From positions 1 through 7,256 of the forward strand of contig JAISQC010000197.1 of NCBI GenBank assembly GCA_031274465.1: a DNA stretch of 7,256 nucleotides, in the 5' to 3' direction. Positions 1 through 5,710 of the stretch are shown here, in pieces. The position numbers and the translations under genes are program-made. Numbering within the stretch: the stretch's first letter is position 1; the number at the start of each line of letters is the position of its first letter. The stretch comes from Synergistaceae bacterium. GTDB taxonomy: Bacteria; Synergistota; Synergistia; Synergistales; Synergistaceae. The notes under the pieces are model-generated. The model saw only the letters and a list, made by a program, of their open reading frames with translations. It was not told the origin of the DNA and searched no databases.

Positions 1-978
1 GCGCAGCAGCAAAACCCGATACAGGGGAACGAGATATGGAAGGTCACTCTGCAACAGCCCATACAATCCTCGCCCGCCGTCTCCAATGGGGTCGTGTATT
101 TCGGCGCCAACGACGGCGCGATGAGGGCGGTGAGAGCGGCCGACGGGAGGGAGCTTTGGGCGTTTCAGACCGACAACTGGATATCCTCGTCGCCTGCCGT
201 CGAGGGCGGAATTGTGATATTCGGATCGTACGACGGGAAGGTCTACGCGCTCGACGCGCCGAGCGGAAAGCTCAAATGGCAGTTCACCACTCACAACAGC
301 GTCGCGTCGTCTCCCGCGATATCGGGCGGGCGGGCATATTTCGGTGGGATCGACGGCAACGTCTACTGCGTGGACATAGCGACCGGCTATAGGAAGTGGA
401 GCTACAACGCGGGGCGCGAGGTCTACGGATCGCCCTCGGTCGCGGACGGCGTGGTCTATGTCGGAAACCACGACGGCAAAATGATGGCGCTCGACGACGC
501 GACGGGCAAACTGAAATGGCGGGCGATCGTGGGAGGTCCGATAACGGCAGGCCCGGCCATCGACGGCGGAATGCTCTACTTCGGAAGCTGGGACGGCAAG
601 CTCTACTGCGCTGACATAAAAAATCAGGCGGTGATACGGACGTACGACTCGGGCGGATCGATAGAATCCTCCCCCCTCGTCGCGAACGGCCGGGTATACT
701 TCGGCAACATAAACGGCGTGATGACCGCGCTCGACGCGAAGACCGGCAGGTTGCTGTGGAGGGTGGAAACCGGCGCCCGCGTGGCGTCGTCGCCATCAAT
801 CAGCAGCGGCAGGATATTCTTCGGCAACGACGGGGGGGACATCTATGCGCTCGACGCAAACAGCGGGGCCGCGTTATGGAAGCTGGAGGCATCGGGCGCG
901 GCGGATGGCGCCCCGGCTGTCGGCGGCGGAGCGATGTTTGTTGCTGCCGCCGACGGGTCGCTGCGCTGCATTAGATAG
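1..978 (+). CDS. PQQ-type beta-propeller repeat protein (5'-truncated by window)
   Basis: The frame is open from base 1 with no stop until TAG at 976-978, so the gene begins upstream and 325 C-terminal residues are visible. The protein consists of eight PQQ-like/BamB-like blades of about 40 residues. Each carries SSPAV-type, VYFGxxDGxxYALD-type and GKLKW-type segments; the last blade ends at the C-terminus after SLRCIR. In the DNA, the VYFG-DG block recurs at 91, 211, 331, 451, 571, 691, 811 and 931, always 120 nt apart. The family (PQQ_2/PQQ_3, COG1520) forms eight-bladed propellers that are usually exported or surface attached. Some are scaffold proteins such as BamB and others are dehydrogenase-like. 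No PQQ- or metal-binding catalytic set is evident here, so an enzymatic role is not supported and a structural or binding role is the safer reading. Any signal peptide or anchor lies outside the window. The stop codon abuts that of the convergent FAD gene. Fold assignment is confident; function is unknown. Confidence 0.9.
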   Translation, partial: AQQQNPIQGNEIWKVTLQQPIQSSPAVSNGVVYFGANDGAMRAVRAADGRELWAFQTDNWISSSPAVEGGIVIFGSYDGKVYALDAPSGKLKWQFTTHNSVASSPAISGGRAYFGGIDGNVYCVDIATGYRKWSYNAGREVYGSPSVADGVVYVGNHDGKMMALDDATGKLKWRAIVGGPITAGPAIDGGMLYFGSWDGKLYCADIKNQAVIRTYDSGGSIESSPLVANGRVYFGNINGVMTALDAKTGRLLWRVETGARVASSPSISSGRIFFGNDGGDIYALDANSGAALWKLEASGAADGAPAVGGGAMFVAAADGSLRCIR

Positions 979-2466
979 TCATAGCCACGGCGATTCGACG
1001 CGCATCAGTTCTGTCGCCGAGGGAACGCCCTCGCCATCGAATCCATATTCCTCGCGCAGCATCCTCATTATCCGAGGAAGGCAAAACCCCCCTTGGCAAC
1101 GGCCCATCATGGCGCGCGAGCGATACTTCACGCCGGCAAGTGTCGGACGCGTGAGGGGGGTTTCTATGGCGTCGCGCACCTCGCGCTTCGTCACCCCTTC
1201 GCAGCGGCAGACTATTTCGCCGTAGTCTGGATCTGACTTCGCAAGTTCGATGCGGGTTTCCATGGGCAGCAGGGAAAAACGCTCGGCAAGCCCCGGTCTG
1301 CCCGCGACGAAATTTTTCCGCAACGAGGGCTTCGCGCGGCGGACGATGAGGTCTCCTACCATTTCCGCTATCGCCGGGGCGCTCGTCAGGCCTGGGCTTT
1401 CTATGCCCTGAAGCCTGATAAAGCCGGGGACGCGAGCGCCCTCTATCGTAAAATCGGCGTTCCCTCCCACTGCCGGCGGGGTCTGCTTGGGGCGGTTGCC
1501 CGAGAAACTGCGTATATAATCCCCGGCGCCGAGCGACGGCAACAGCCGGCGCCCCTCGCGCCGCAGCGTCTCCATTACAGGCGCGGTCGTCGAGCAGTCC
1601 TCCCTGTCCGGGCCCGGGACGTACTCGGCGCTCGGCCCGATCAATATGTTTCCATCGACGGTCGGAGTGAGGTGTATCCCGAGCCCCGGGTCGTTAGGCC
1701 CCGGCACGGGGTAGATGAGGGTGTTGAGCGCGCCTTCGAGCCGCTTGTCCAGCACGAAATACTCGCCCCGGCACGCGTATATGGTTCCGTCGTCCACCCC
1801 GAGCATGCGGCTCACTTCGTCCGAATAGAGCCCTGCGGAGTTGACGAGCGTCTTTGCCTTGAAGGTTTTTTTCCCTCCGCCAACCGCGTCGCGCGCCGCG
1901 ACCTCGAAAATCCCATCGCGCGACATGGCGGCGGATTCGACCTTATGCGACATGCAGAACTCGACTCCGTTCGCATGGGCGTTTTCCGCCAGAGCCATGG
2001 CAAGCCCGTAAGGCGAGATTATCGCGCTCGACGGCGTCCAGAGGCCGAGCATTCCGCCAATCCCCGGCTGTATGCGGCGCATGGCGGAATTATCCATCAG
2101 CTCCATGCCGGGAACGCCGTTGGCCCTGCCCTGTTCATACTGCCTGTAGAGGCCCGGCAGGTCTCTGTCGTCCAAAGCTATCGTGAGCTTGCCCGTCCGG
2201 CGGATGGGCACCTTGAGTTCGGCGCAGATCCCGTCCATCATCGCGTTGCCGCGGACGCTCAACGCGGCTCGCAAAGTCCCCGGCGCGTAGTTTATGCCGG
2301 AGTGCAGCACCCCGCTGTTGCGGCAGCTCGTCCCAAACGCCGCGTCTGGCTCTTTTTCGATCACTGCTACGCTCAGGTCGTAACGCGCCAACTCTCGCGC
2401 AACCGCGCACCCCACGACCCCCGCTCCGATTATGAGGACGTCCCGTATGCCCCCGTCAAACATCAT
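979..2466 (-). CDS. FAD-dependent oxidoreductase with C-terminal BFD-like [2Fe-2S] domain (GlpA/LhgO type)
   Basis: This encodes a 495-residue flavoprotein of the DAO/GlpA-LhgO group (COG0579). The N-terminal dinucleotide-binding fold shows GAGVVG at residues 14-19 with E37 at the end of the second strand, as expected for FAD ribose binding. The following SGVLHSGINY stretch (about 51-60) matches the flavin-loop motif of L-2-hydroxyglutarate oxidases and type 2 glycerol-3-phosphate dehydrogenases. The C-terminal domain has CRC at 420-422 and CQGGFC at 457-462, giving the CxC-x34-CxxxxC pattern of BFD-like [2Fe-2S] domains, as in GlpA. The substrate is therefore probably glycerol-3-phosphate or a 2-hydroxy acid, with electrons passed on through the cluster; the exact substrate cannot be read from sequence. 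Relatives often sit beside a second FAD/NAD oxidoreductase and a DUF1667 protein, both absent here. The start overlaps the PHP gene end by 11 nt (ATG ATG TTT GAC against GTT TGA), which suggests translational coupling. The nearest Shine-Dalgarno-like run (AGGA, 2479-2482) is weak and distant. ATG at 2463 is an equally possible start. Confidence 0.9.
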   Translation of the reverse strand: MMFDGGIRDVLIIGAGVVGCAVARELARYDLSVAVIEKEPDAAFGTSCRNSGVLHSGINYAPGTLRAALSVRGNAMMDGICAELKVPIRRTGKLTIALDDRDLPGLYRQYEQGRANGVPGMELMDNSAMRRIQPGIGGMLGLWTPSSAIISPYGLAMALAENAHANGVEFCMSHKVESAAMSRDGIFEVAARDAVGGGKKTFKAKTLVNSAGLYSDEVSRMLGVDDGTIYACRGEYFVLDKRLEGALNTLIYPVPGPNDPGLGIHLTPTVDGNILIGPSAEYVPGPDREDCSTTAPVMETLRREGRRLLPSLGAGDYIRSFSGNRPKQTPPAVGGNADFTIEGARVPGFIRLQGIESPGLTSAPAIAEMVGDLIVRRAKPSLRKNFVAGRPGLAERFSLLPMETRIELAKSDPDYGEIVCRCEGVTKREVRDAIETPLTRPTLAGVKYRSRAMMGRCQGGFCLPRIMRMLREEYGFDGEGVPSATELMRVESPWL

Positions 2467-3250
2467 GGAAACTGGGCTTCCTGCCTTTGAAAAACGCGAA
2501 CCTGCCGAAACCGGCGCCCTTCAGAAATTTTACGGCCCCGTCCAGCTCGCCGCCGACCCGCGCCGCAATGTGCGCGTCCGAGCCTATGGTGAGTACCTCC
2601 CCCCCGACCCTGCGGAACGCTTCCAGTACATCCGCGTCTGGCAGGGGATGGCCCAAACCGCGCCCAAGCCCCGACGAATTCACCTCTATCCCCTTGCCTG
2701 CGGATGCGACCACCTTCAGTATCTCCAAAACCTCGCCGCCGTAAGACGATAAATCGAGGCGGCATCGCGCCGATTCCGACATGTAGCGCTCCTGGTAATT
2801 GATGTGCCCCAGCACGTCGTAGCAGCCGCTCTCCGCAAGTTCCAGCAATTCCTCGTAATACCCGCGCATCATCGCGTCGATGTCGGCACGGTCGTAATCG
2901 ATGTCGTGATAATCCAAATCTCCCCTCCTGCGATGCAGGGAGCCTATTACGAAGTCTATATCCCCGTCGGCCAGTATCTCGCGGGAGAGAGGAACGTCAT
3001 GGTGGGGTTCGCCCAGCTCGCACCCCACCGATATTTCGAGGATCCCGTCAAAGGCTTCCCGCAGGCTCGCCACCTCGGATTTCAGGCCGTTTATGACGCC
3101 GAAGCACGCATCCCGGCCAGCGTCTACATCGCAGTGATCCGTGAACGCCACTCCGGCGAGGCCCCGCGACACCGCAGCCTGACATAGCGGCAGCACGGCG
3201 CAGGACGCGTCAGCGGAGTGGCGCGTGTGAACATGAGAATCGTAATACGT
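2456..3250 (-). CDS. PHP-domain phosphoesterase, histidinol-phosphatase HisJ/HisK family; apparent ACG start
   Basis: This is a probable metal-dependent phosphatase of the polymerase-and-histidinol-phosphatase (PHP) superfamily, 264 residues if read from 3250, normal for HisJ/HisK proteins. Candidate metal ligands appear in order: H6 and H8 (DSHVHT), H39 (TDHCD), E78 (GCELGE), H106 (GSLHRR), H149 (GHINY), and D225 and H227 (GSDAH). The first two lie upstream of the first conventional start in this frame (GTG, 3194-3196). Between that GTG and an in-frame TAA at 3251-3253 there is no ATG, GTG or TTG. The codon right after the TAA is ACG (3248-3250), 8 nt from a perfect GGGAGG, and would give (M)YYDSHVHT, a typical family N-terminus. 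ACG is therefore the likely initiator; a degraded start or a T-to-C sequencing error is the alternative. Histidinol phosphatase (histidine synthesis) is the best-known activity, but no his genes are nearby and PHP proteins vary, so the substrate is uncertain. The gene lies between arcA and the FAD gene in one operon. Confidence 0.82.
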   Translation of the reverse strand, partial: TYYDSHVHTRHSADASCAVLPLCQAAVSRGLAGVAFTDHCDVDAGRDACFGVINGLKSEVASLREAFDGILEISVGCELGEPHHDVPLSREILADGDIDFVIGSLHRRRGDLDYHDIDYDRADIDAMMRGYYEELLELAESGCYDVLGHINYQERYMSESARCRLDLSSYGGEVLEILKVVASAGKGIEVNSSGLGRGLGHPLPDADVLEAFRRVGGEVLTIGSDAHIAARVGGELDGAVKFLKGAGFGRFAFFKGRKPSFHDV

Positions 3251-3253
3251 TTA

Positions 3254-4492
3254 TTATCCCTCCCGTTTGAGCGGCATCGACATGCACCTCGGGCCGCCCC
3301 TCCCCTTGCCGAGCTCGGATCCGTTTATCTCGTGCACGGTTATGCCGGCTTCGCGCAAGGCTCTGTTCGAAACGGTGTTGCTCTCGTAGGTGACGACGAC
3401 GCCCGGCGCTATGGCGAGCGTGTTGGTTCCGTCGTTCCATTGGTCGCGAGACGCCTCGATCAGGTCGCCGCCACCCGTCTCAATGCACTTGATTTTATCC
3501 AGTCCGAGGTTTTTTTTCAAGCAGCCCAGCAAACCCCCCGACTCGGTTATGCTGGCGAGCCTCCCGTCATCCTCGTAGTCCAGCTCCCAGACCCGCATCG
3601 TCTCGGAAACTCCGGGGTAGATCGTGAACGCATCCCGGTCCACCATCGTGAATACCGTGTCCAGGTGCATGTAAGCCCTCTGTTTGGGTATGTCCACCGC
3701 GACCACTTTCTTTATTCCGATCTCGGAGGCCAGCATGCTCCCGACGTTCTGTATCGTCCCCGGAGTGCTGCGCTGGCTCACCCCTATCGCGACGCAGCTC
3801 TCGTTCAGGATGAGGAAATCGCCGCCCTCGATGATGTTCGGATATCGTTCGGCGCGATCAGCGCCGAAAATAATTTTCACGCCTCGGAAAAGGGGATGGT
3901 GCTGAAAGATATACCTGGCGTAAAGGGGCTCCCTCCTGCGGGCCGGGAATCTCATCGCGCACAGGACCACCGCGTTGCGGACGAAGAAATACGGATCTCG
4001 CTGAAAATAGAGGTTGGGGAGGGGATAGAAAAAAAACTCGCCCTCTTCGGCCGACATGAAAACCAAGCTTTTGATCCGGCCCATGCGCTTCTCGGCTTCT
4101 TTTTTCGTCATTCCGCCTACGAGGGTCGATGCAGCATCTTCGGCGCTCATCTCCATGATCGCCGACTTCAGAGCGTCCGCCAGGCTGCGATCCCTCGCCT
4201 CGAAGAGCAGCAAATCGTCGAGCAGGCATGCCCGGACCTCCGGGTCGCGCACGATGTCCGTCAGGCAGTCCTGAAAGTAAACCACCTCCGCCCCGTTTTC
4301 GCGAAGGAGCTCGGCGAACTCGTCGTGGTTTTTCTGCGCGCGCTCCACCCAAACTATCTCGTCTATCAGGAGTTCATCCTTGTTGTCGATCGTGATGCAC
4401 TTCAGCTCCCGCCCCGGCCTGTGAAGAAAAACCCGGCGCAGGGCGCCCGTCTCCGAACCGACATAAACTTCTCCCCCGCATTCGCAGCTCAC
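3254..4492 (-). CDS. arcA: Arginine deiminase
   Basis: This encodes cytosolic arginine deiminase (L-arginine + H2O to L-citrulline + NH3), the first step of the arginine deiminase pathway. With the GTG start at 4492 it has 412 residues, the usual length. The hallmarks are present: an N-terminal SETGALRRVFLHRPG block (about 13-27), FQRDP with catalytic D166, IIEGGD with E222, MHLDTVFT with catalytic H276, and the C-terminal GGPRCMSMP with nucleophile C403. These positions closely track those known for the Pseudomonas enzyme (D166, E224, H278, C406), supporting the chosen start. GGGAGG at 4501-4506, 8 nt from GTG, also supports it. The frame stays open to ATG at 4573, but that start would add 27 non-family residues and lacks a ribosome-binding site. 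It is the first gene of the operon with the PHP and FAD genes; arcB, arcC and arcD are not adjacent. An unusual Cys-Glu-Cys (residues 3-5) sits at the N-terminus. It ends in tandem TAA TAA. Confidence 0.94.
   Translation of the reverse strand: MSCECGGEVYVGSETGALRRVFLHRPGRELKCITIDNKDELLIDEIVWVERAQKNHDEFAELLRENGAEVVYFQDCLTDIVRDPEVRACLLDDLLLFEARDRSLADALKSAIMEMSAEDAASTLVGGMTKKEAEKRMGRIKSLVFMSAEEGEFFFYPLPNLYFQRDPYFFVRNAVVLCAMRFPARRREPLYARYIFQHHPLFRGVKIIFGADRAERYPNIIEGGDFLILNESCVAIGVSQRSTPGTIQNVGSMLASEIGIKKVVAVDIPKQRAYMHLDTVFTMVDRDAFTIYPGVSETMRVWELDYEDDGRLASITESGGLLGCLKKNLGLDKIKCIETGGGDLIEASRDQWNDGTNTLAIAPGVVVTYESNTVSNRALREAGITVHEINGSELGKGRGGPRCMSMPLKREG
3259..3264 (-). promoter_or_regulatory. Ribosome binding site of the PHP gene (GGGAGG)
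   Basis: GGGAGG read on the minus strand lies within the last codons of arcA and is followed by 8 nt (containing the TAA TAA tandem stop) and then ACG at 3250. The same hexamer at the same 8-nt distance precedes the arcA GTG, and flgB has AGGTGG at 8 nt. This position decides the start at the ACG codon and argues against GTG at 3196, which has no comparable site. Confidence 0.75.
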
Positions 4493-4500
4493 ATCAAAAA

Positions 4501-4506
4501 CCTCCC
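4501..4506 (-). promoter_or_regulatory. Ribosome binding site of arcA (GGGAGG)
   Basis: GGGAGG on the minus strand, 8 nt upstream of the GTG at 4490-4492. It decides the arcA start in favour of GTG over the upstream in-frame ATG at 4573. Confidence 0.8.
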
Positions 4507-4533
4507 AGCCGTTTGTGGTTTGTGATATAAGCC

Positions 4534-4561
4534 ATTCTACAGAAAAATGAAATCTCAGCAA
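4534..4561 (-). promoter_or_regulatory. Candidate sigma70-type promoter of the arcA operon
   Basis: On the minus strand TTGCTG (4556-4561) and TAGAAT (4534-4539) are separated by 16 nt. The -10 matches TATAAT at five of six positions; the -35 matches only TTG. It would start transcription near 4527 and give a leader of about 35 nt before the arcA GTG. An inverted repeat TGAAAT-N13-ATTTCA (4548-4572) covers the -35 side and could be an operator. The region is AT-rich and lies just downstream of the flgC terminator, where a new promoter is expected. The assignment rests on motif inspection only. Confidence 0.4.
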
Positions 4562-4572
4562 TGCAAATTTCA
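4548..4572. promoter_or_regulatory. Inverted repeat over the arcA -35 region, possible operator
   Basis: TGAAAT (4548-4553) and ATTTCA (4567-4572) form perfect 6-bp arms separated by 13 bp and overlap the candidate -35 box of arcA. The arms loosely recall the TGAAT/ATTCA halves of ArgR boxes, but the spacing is wrong for a single 18-bp ARG box, so no regulator is assigned. AT-rich DNA produces such repeats by chance fairly often. Confidence 0.25.
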
Positions 4573-4596
4573 CTTATAAAAAAACGGACAATCTGC

Positions 4597-4627
4597 AAAA
4601 AAGCCGGGCATCGACTCAGCCCGGCTT
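4597..4627 (-). terminator. Intrinsic terminator of flgB-flgC
   Basis: AAGCCGGGC (4601-4609) and GCCCGGCTT (4619-4627) form a perfect 9-bp stem with a 9-nt loop. Read on the minus strand the stem ends in TT and is followed by TTTT (4600-4597), giving a six-T tract. It lies 39 nt after the flgC stop and upstream of the arcA promoter region, so it separates the flagellar transcript from the arcA operon. Confidence 0.88.
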
Positions 4628-4665
4628 GACTTCGTTAGATTATGGCGCGATTTTATTTCAAGTTA

Positions 4666-5115
4666 TTATTTCATCAGGTCGAGAGCCGCGTTCCAAACGG
4701 TTTTCGCCGTGTCCACCACTGTCAGGTTCGCCTCGTAGGCCCGGCTTGCGACCATCATGTCGGCCATCTCGCGGACCACGTTCACGTTCGGGTAAGCCAC
4801 ATAACCGTCCGCGTTCGCGTCGGGATGGTCCGGCTGGTATGCGAGGCGCGGCGGCGTCGCGTCCGTCCCTATGTCGGAGACGCGCACCCCCGAGGCCGAA
4901 TAAAAACCAAACCAGCCTTTCGCCATGCGGTTGTCCTGCGCGCCCACGGCGTCCATCATCCTTTCCTGAAAGACGGGAACCCGCCGCACGTACGGGCCGC
5001 CCTCCTGGGTCCGGGTCGTGTTGACGTTCGCAAGGTTCCCCGAGATTGTGTCCATCCACAGGCGGTTTGCTGTAAGCCCGCTGCCCGCTATGTCTATTGA
5101 CCTGAAAATCCTCAT
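4666..5115 (-). CDS. flgC: Flagellar basal-body rod protein FlgC
   Basis: This encodes FlgC, a proximal rod subunit of the flagellar basal body, exported by the flagellar type III system. The 149 residues are near the usual length (about 135-150). The N-terminal flg_bb_rod block reads SIDIAGSGLTANRLWMDTIS followed by GNLANVNTT (about residues 6-35). The C-terminal block has the family signature NVNVVREMADMMVASRAYEANL with a final helix VVDTAKTVWNAALDLMK. The start ATG is 2 nt after the flgB stop, so the two genes are co-transcribed and probably translationally coupled; a G-rich stretch in the end of flgB could serve as a weak Shine-Dalgarno. The gene ends in tandem TAA TAA and is followed by an intrinsic terminator. 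The usual next gene, fliE, is absent. Confidence 0.95.
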   Translation of the reverse strand: MRIFRSIDIAGSGLTANRLWMDTISGNLANVNTTRTQEGGPYVRRVPVFQERMMDAVGAQDNRMAKGWFGFYSASGVRVSDIGTDATPPRLAYQPDHPDANADGYVAYPNVNVVREMADMMVASRAYEANLTVVDTAKTVWNAALDLMK

Positions 5116-5117
5116 TT

Positions 5118-5522
5118 TTAAGCGCCGCCCCCTATCGCCTTGCGGTACATCGCTATCTTGCGGCCCATTATCCTAGTCATAGCCTGGTACGACATGCGCG
5201 TCTCGGCCAATCTGGCGGTTTCTGTCTCAGGATCGACGTTGTTCAAGTCGAGCCTGTATATCTCGTACCCTACGGACCTGTCGGCCGGGACAACCTCATT
5301 CACGCTCGCCCTCACGTTGGAAAAATGCCTTTCGCTCGTGCGCTTCATGGGCAATCTGCTCGGAGCGTCGATGACCTCTTTGAGCTGATCCTCGAACGAA
5401 ACCTCGCGCCTCGCGTAACGCGGCGTGTTCATGTTTGCGATGTTGTGGCTGGTGGCCTCCATGCGCCTGGCAAGGCCCCCGATATCTTTTTCGATGACCC
5501 CCCATGCCAAATCTCCGCGCAT
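5118..5522 (-). CDS. flgB: Flagellar basal-body rod protein FlgB
   Basis: This encodes FlgB, the proximal rod protein of the flagellum. From the ATG at 5522 it has 134 residues, the usual FlgB length. It shows the rod-protein N-terminal signature ARRMEATSHNIANMNTPRYARREVSFED (written here as one motif region, about residues 18-45) and the C-terminal NNVDPETETARLAETRMSYQ region (about 93-113) ending in a helix. The start at 5522 is chosen because AGGTGG (5531-5536) lies 8 nt upstream. The frame continues open another 45 codons to an ATG at 5657, which has no ribosome-binding site and would give a non-family N-terminus overlapping the aminotransferase promoter. The gene is first of the flgB-flgC pair and divergent from the aminotransferase. 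No convincing sigma28, sigma54 or sigma70 promoter for flgB was found between 5523 and 5710. Confidence 0.93.
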   Translation of the reverse strand: MRGDLAWGVIEKDIGGLARRMEATSHNIANMNTPRYARREVSFEDQLKEVIDAPSRLPMKRTSERHFSNVRASVNEVVPADRSVGYEIYRLDLNNVDPETETARLAETRMSYQAMTRIMGRKIAMYRKAIGGGA

Positions 5523-5530
5523 ACGCCACA

Positions 5531-5536
5531 CCACCT
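5531..5536 (-). promoter_or_regulatory. Ribosome binding site of flgB (AGGTGG)
   Basis: AGGTGG on the minus strand, 8 nt from the ATG at 5522. It matches the anti-Shine-Dalgarno complement AGGAGGTG well and decides the flgB start against the upstream in-frame ATG at 5657. Confidence 0.7.
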
Positions 5537-5628
5537 TCCGTATTTTATTCTCGGACGCAACAGCCGGCGCCTTGAGGGGAAACGGCCCCGATTGCCAGCC
5601 GAACTTCAACGGATCGCCGCCCGTCATC

Positions 5629-5657
5629 TTGTTAATATCAATGATTTCGGATATCAT
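5629..5657 (+). promoter_or_regulatory. Candidate sigma70-type promoter of the aminotransferase gene
   Basis: TTGTTA (5629-5634) and TATCAT (5652-5657) are separated by exactly 17 nt, with four of six and five of six consensus matches. Transcription would start near 5664, leaving a leader of about 47 nt that contains the AGGAGG ribosome-binding site. The palindrome at 5640-5658 overlaps the spacer and the -10 box. Confidence 0.5.
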
Positions 5658-5658
5658 T
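5640..5658. promoter_or_regulatory. Palindrome overlapping the -10 box, possible operator
   Basis: AATGAT (5640-5645), a 7-bp spacer, and ATCATT (5653-5658) form a perfect inverted repeat over the spacer and -10 of the candidate aminotransferase promoter. The placement is typical for a repressor site, and in this divergent region it could also affect flgB. No regulator is identified, and chance occurrence in AT-rich DNA is possible. Confidence 0.35.
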
Positions 5659-5693
5659 TGCTGATTATTCGCAAAAAATCACGATGTCGCACG

Positions 5694-5699
5694 AGGAGG
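5694..5699 (+). promoter_or_regulatory. Ribosome binding site of the aminotransferase gene (AGGAGG)
   Basis: A perfect AGGAGG lies 11 nt before ATG 5711 (14 nt before ATG 5714). It falls inside the reading frame if ATG 5684 were used, so it decides the start in favour of 5711. Confidence 0.75.
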
Positions 5700-5710
5700 C
5701 GCGCTTTGAA

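Noticed and set aside
1672..2490. Open frame of 272 codons on the + strand opposite the FAD gene
   Set aside because: It is a shadow of the FAD-dependent oxidoreductase, with a proline/arginine/histidine-rich composition typical of antisense frames and no family resemblance.
2456..3196. PHP gene starting at GTG 3196
   Set aside because: This would remove the HxH metal-binding motif and there is no Shine-Dalgarno at suitable distance, whereas a perfect site serves the ACG at 3250.
3218..4525. Long open frame of 435 codons on the + strand opposite arcA
   Set aside because: It is a mirror of the arcA reading frame in GC-rich DNA. It has no recognisable domain, no ribosome-binding site, and arcA on the other strand has complete catalytic motifs.
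3254..4573. arcA starting at ATG 4573
   Set aside because: The 27 added residues have no family match, the region holds the candidate promoter, and GGGAGG is placed 8 nt before GTG 4492.
5684..5710. Aminotransferase start at ATG 5684
   Set aside because: The perfect AGGAGG lies inside this extension, and family proteins begin shortly before the NPLVMVPGPTPV segment, as obtained with ATG 5711.
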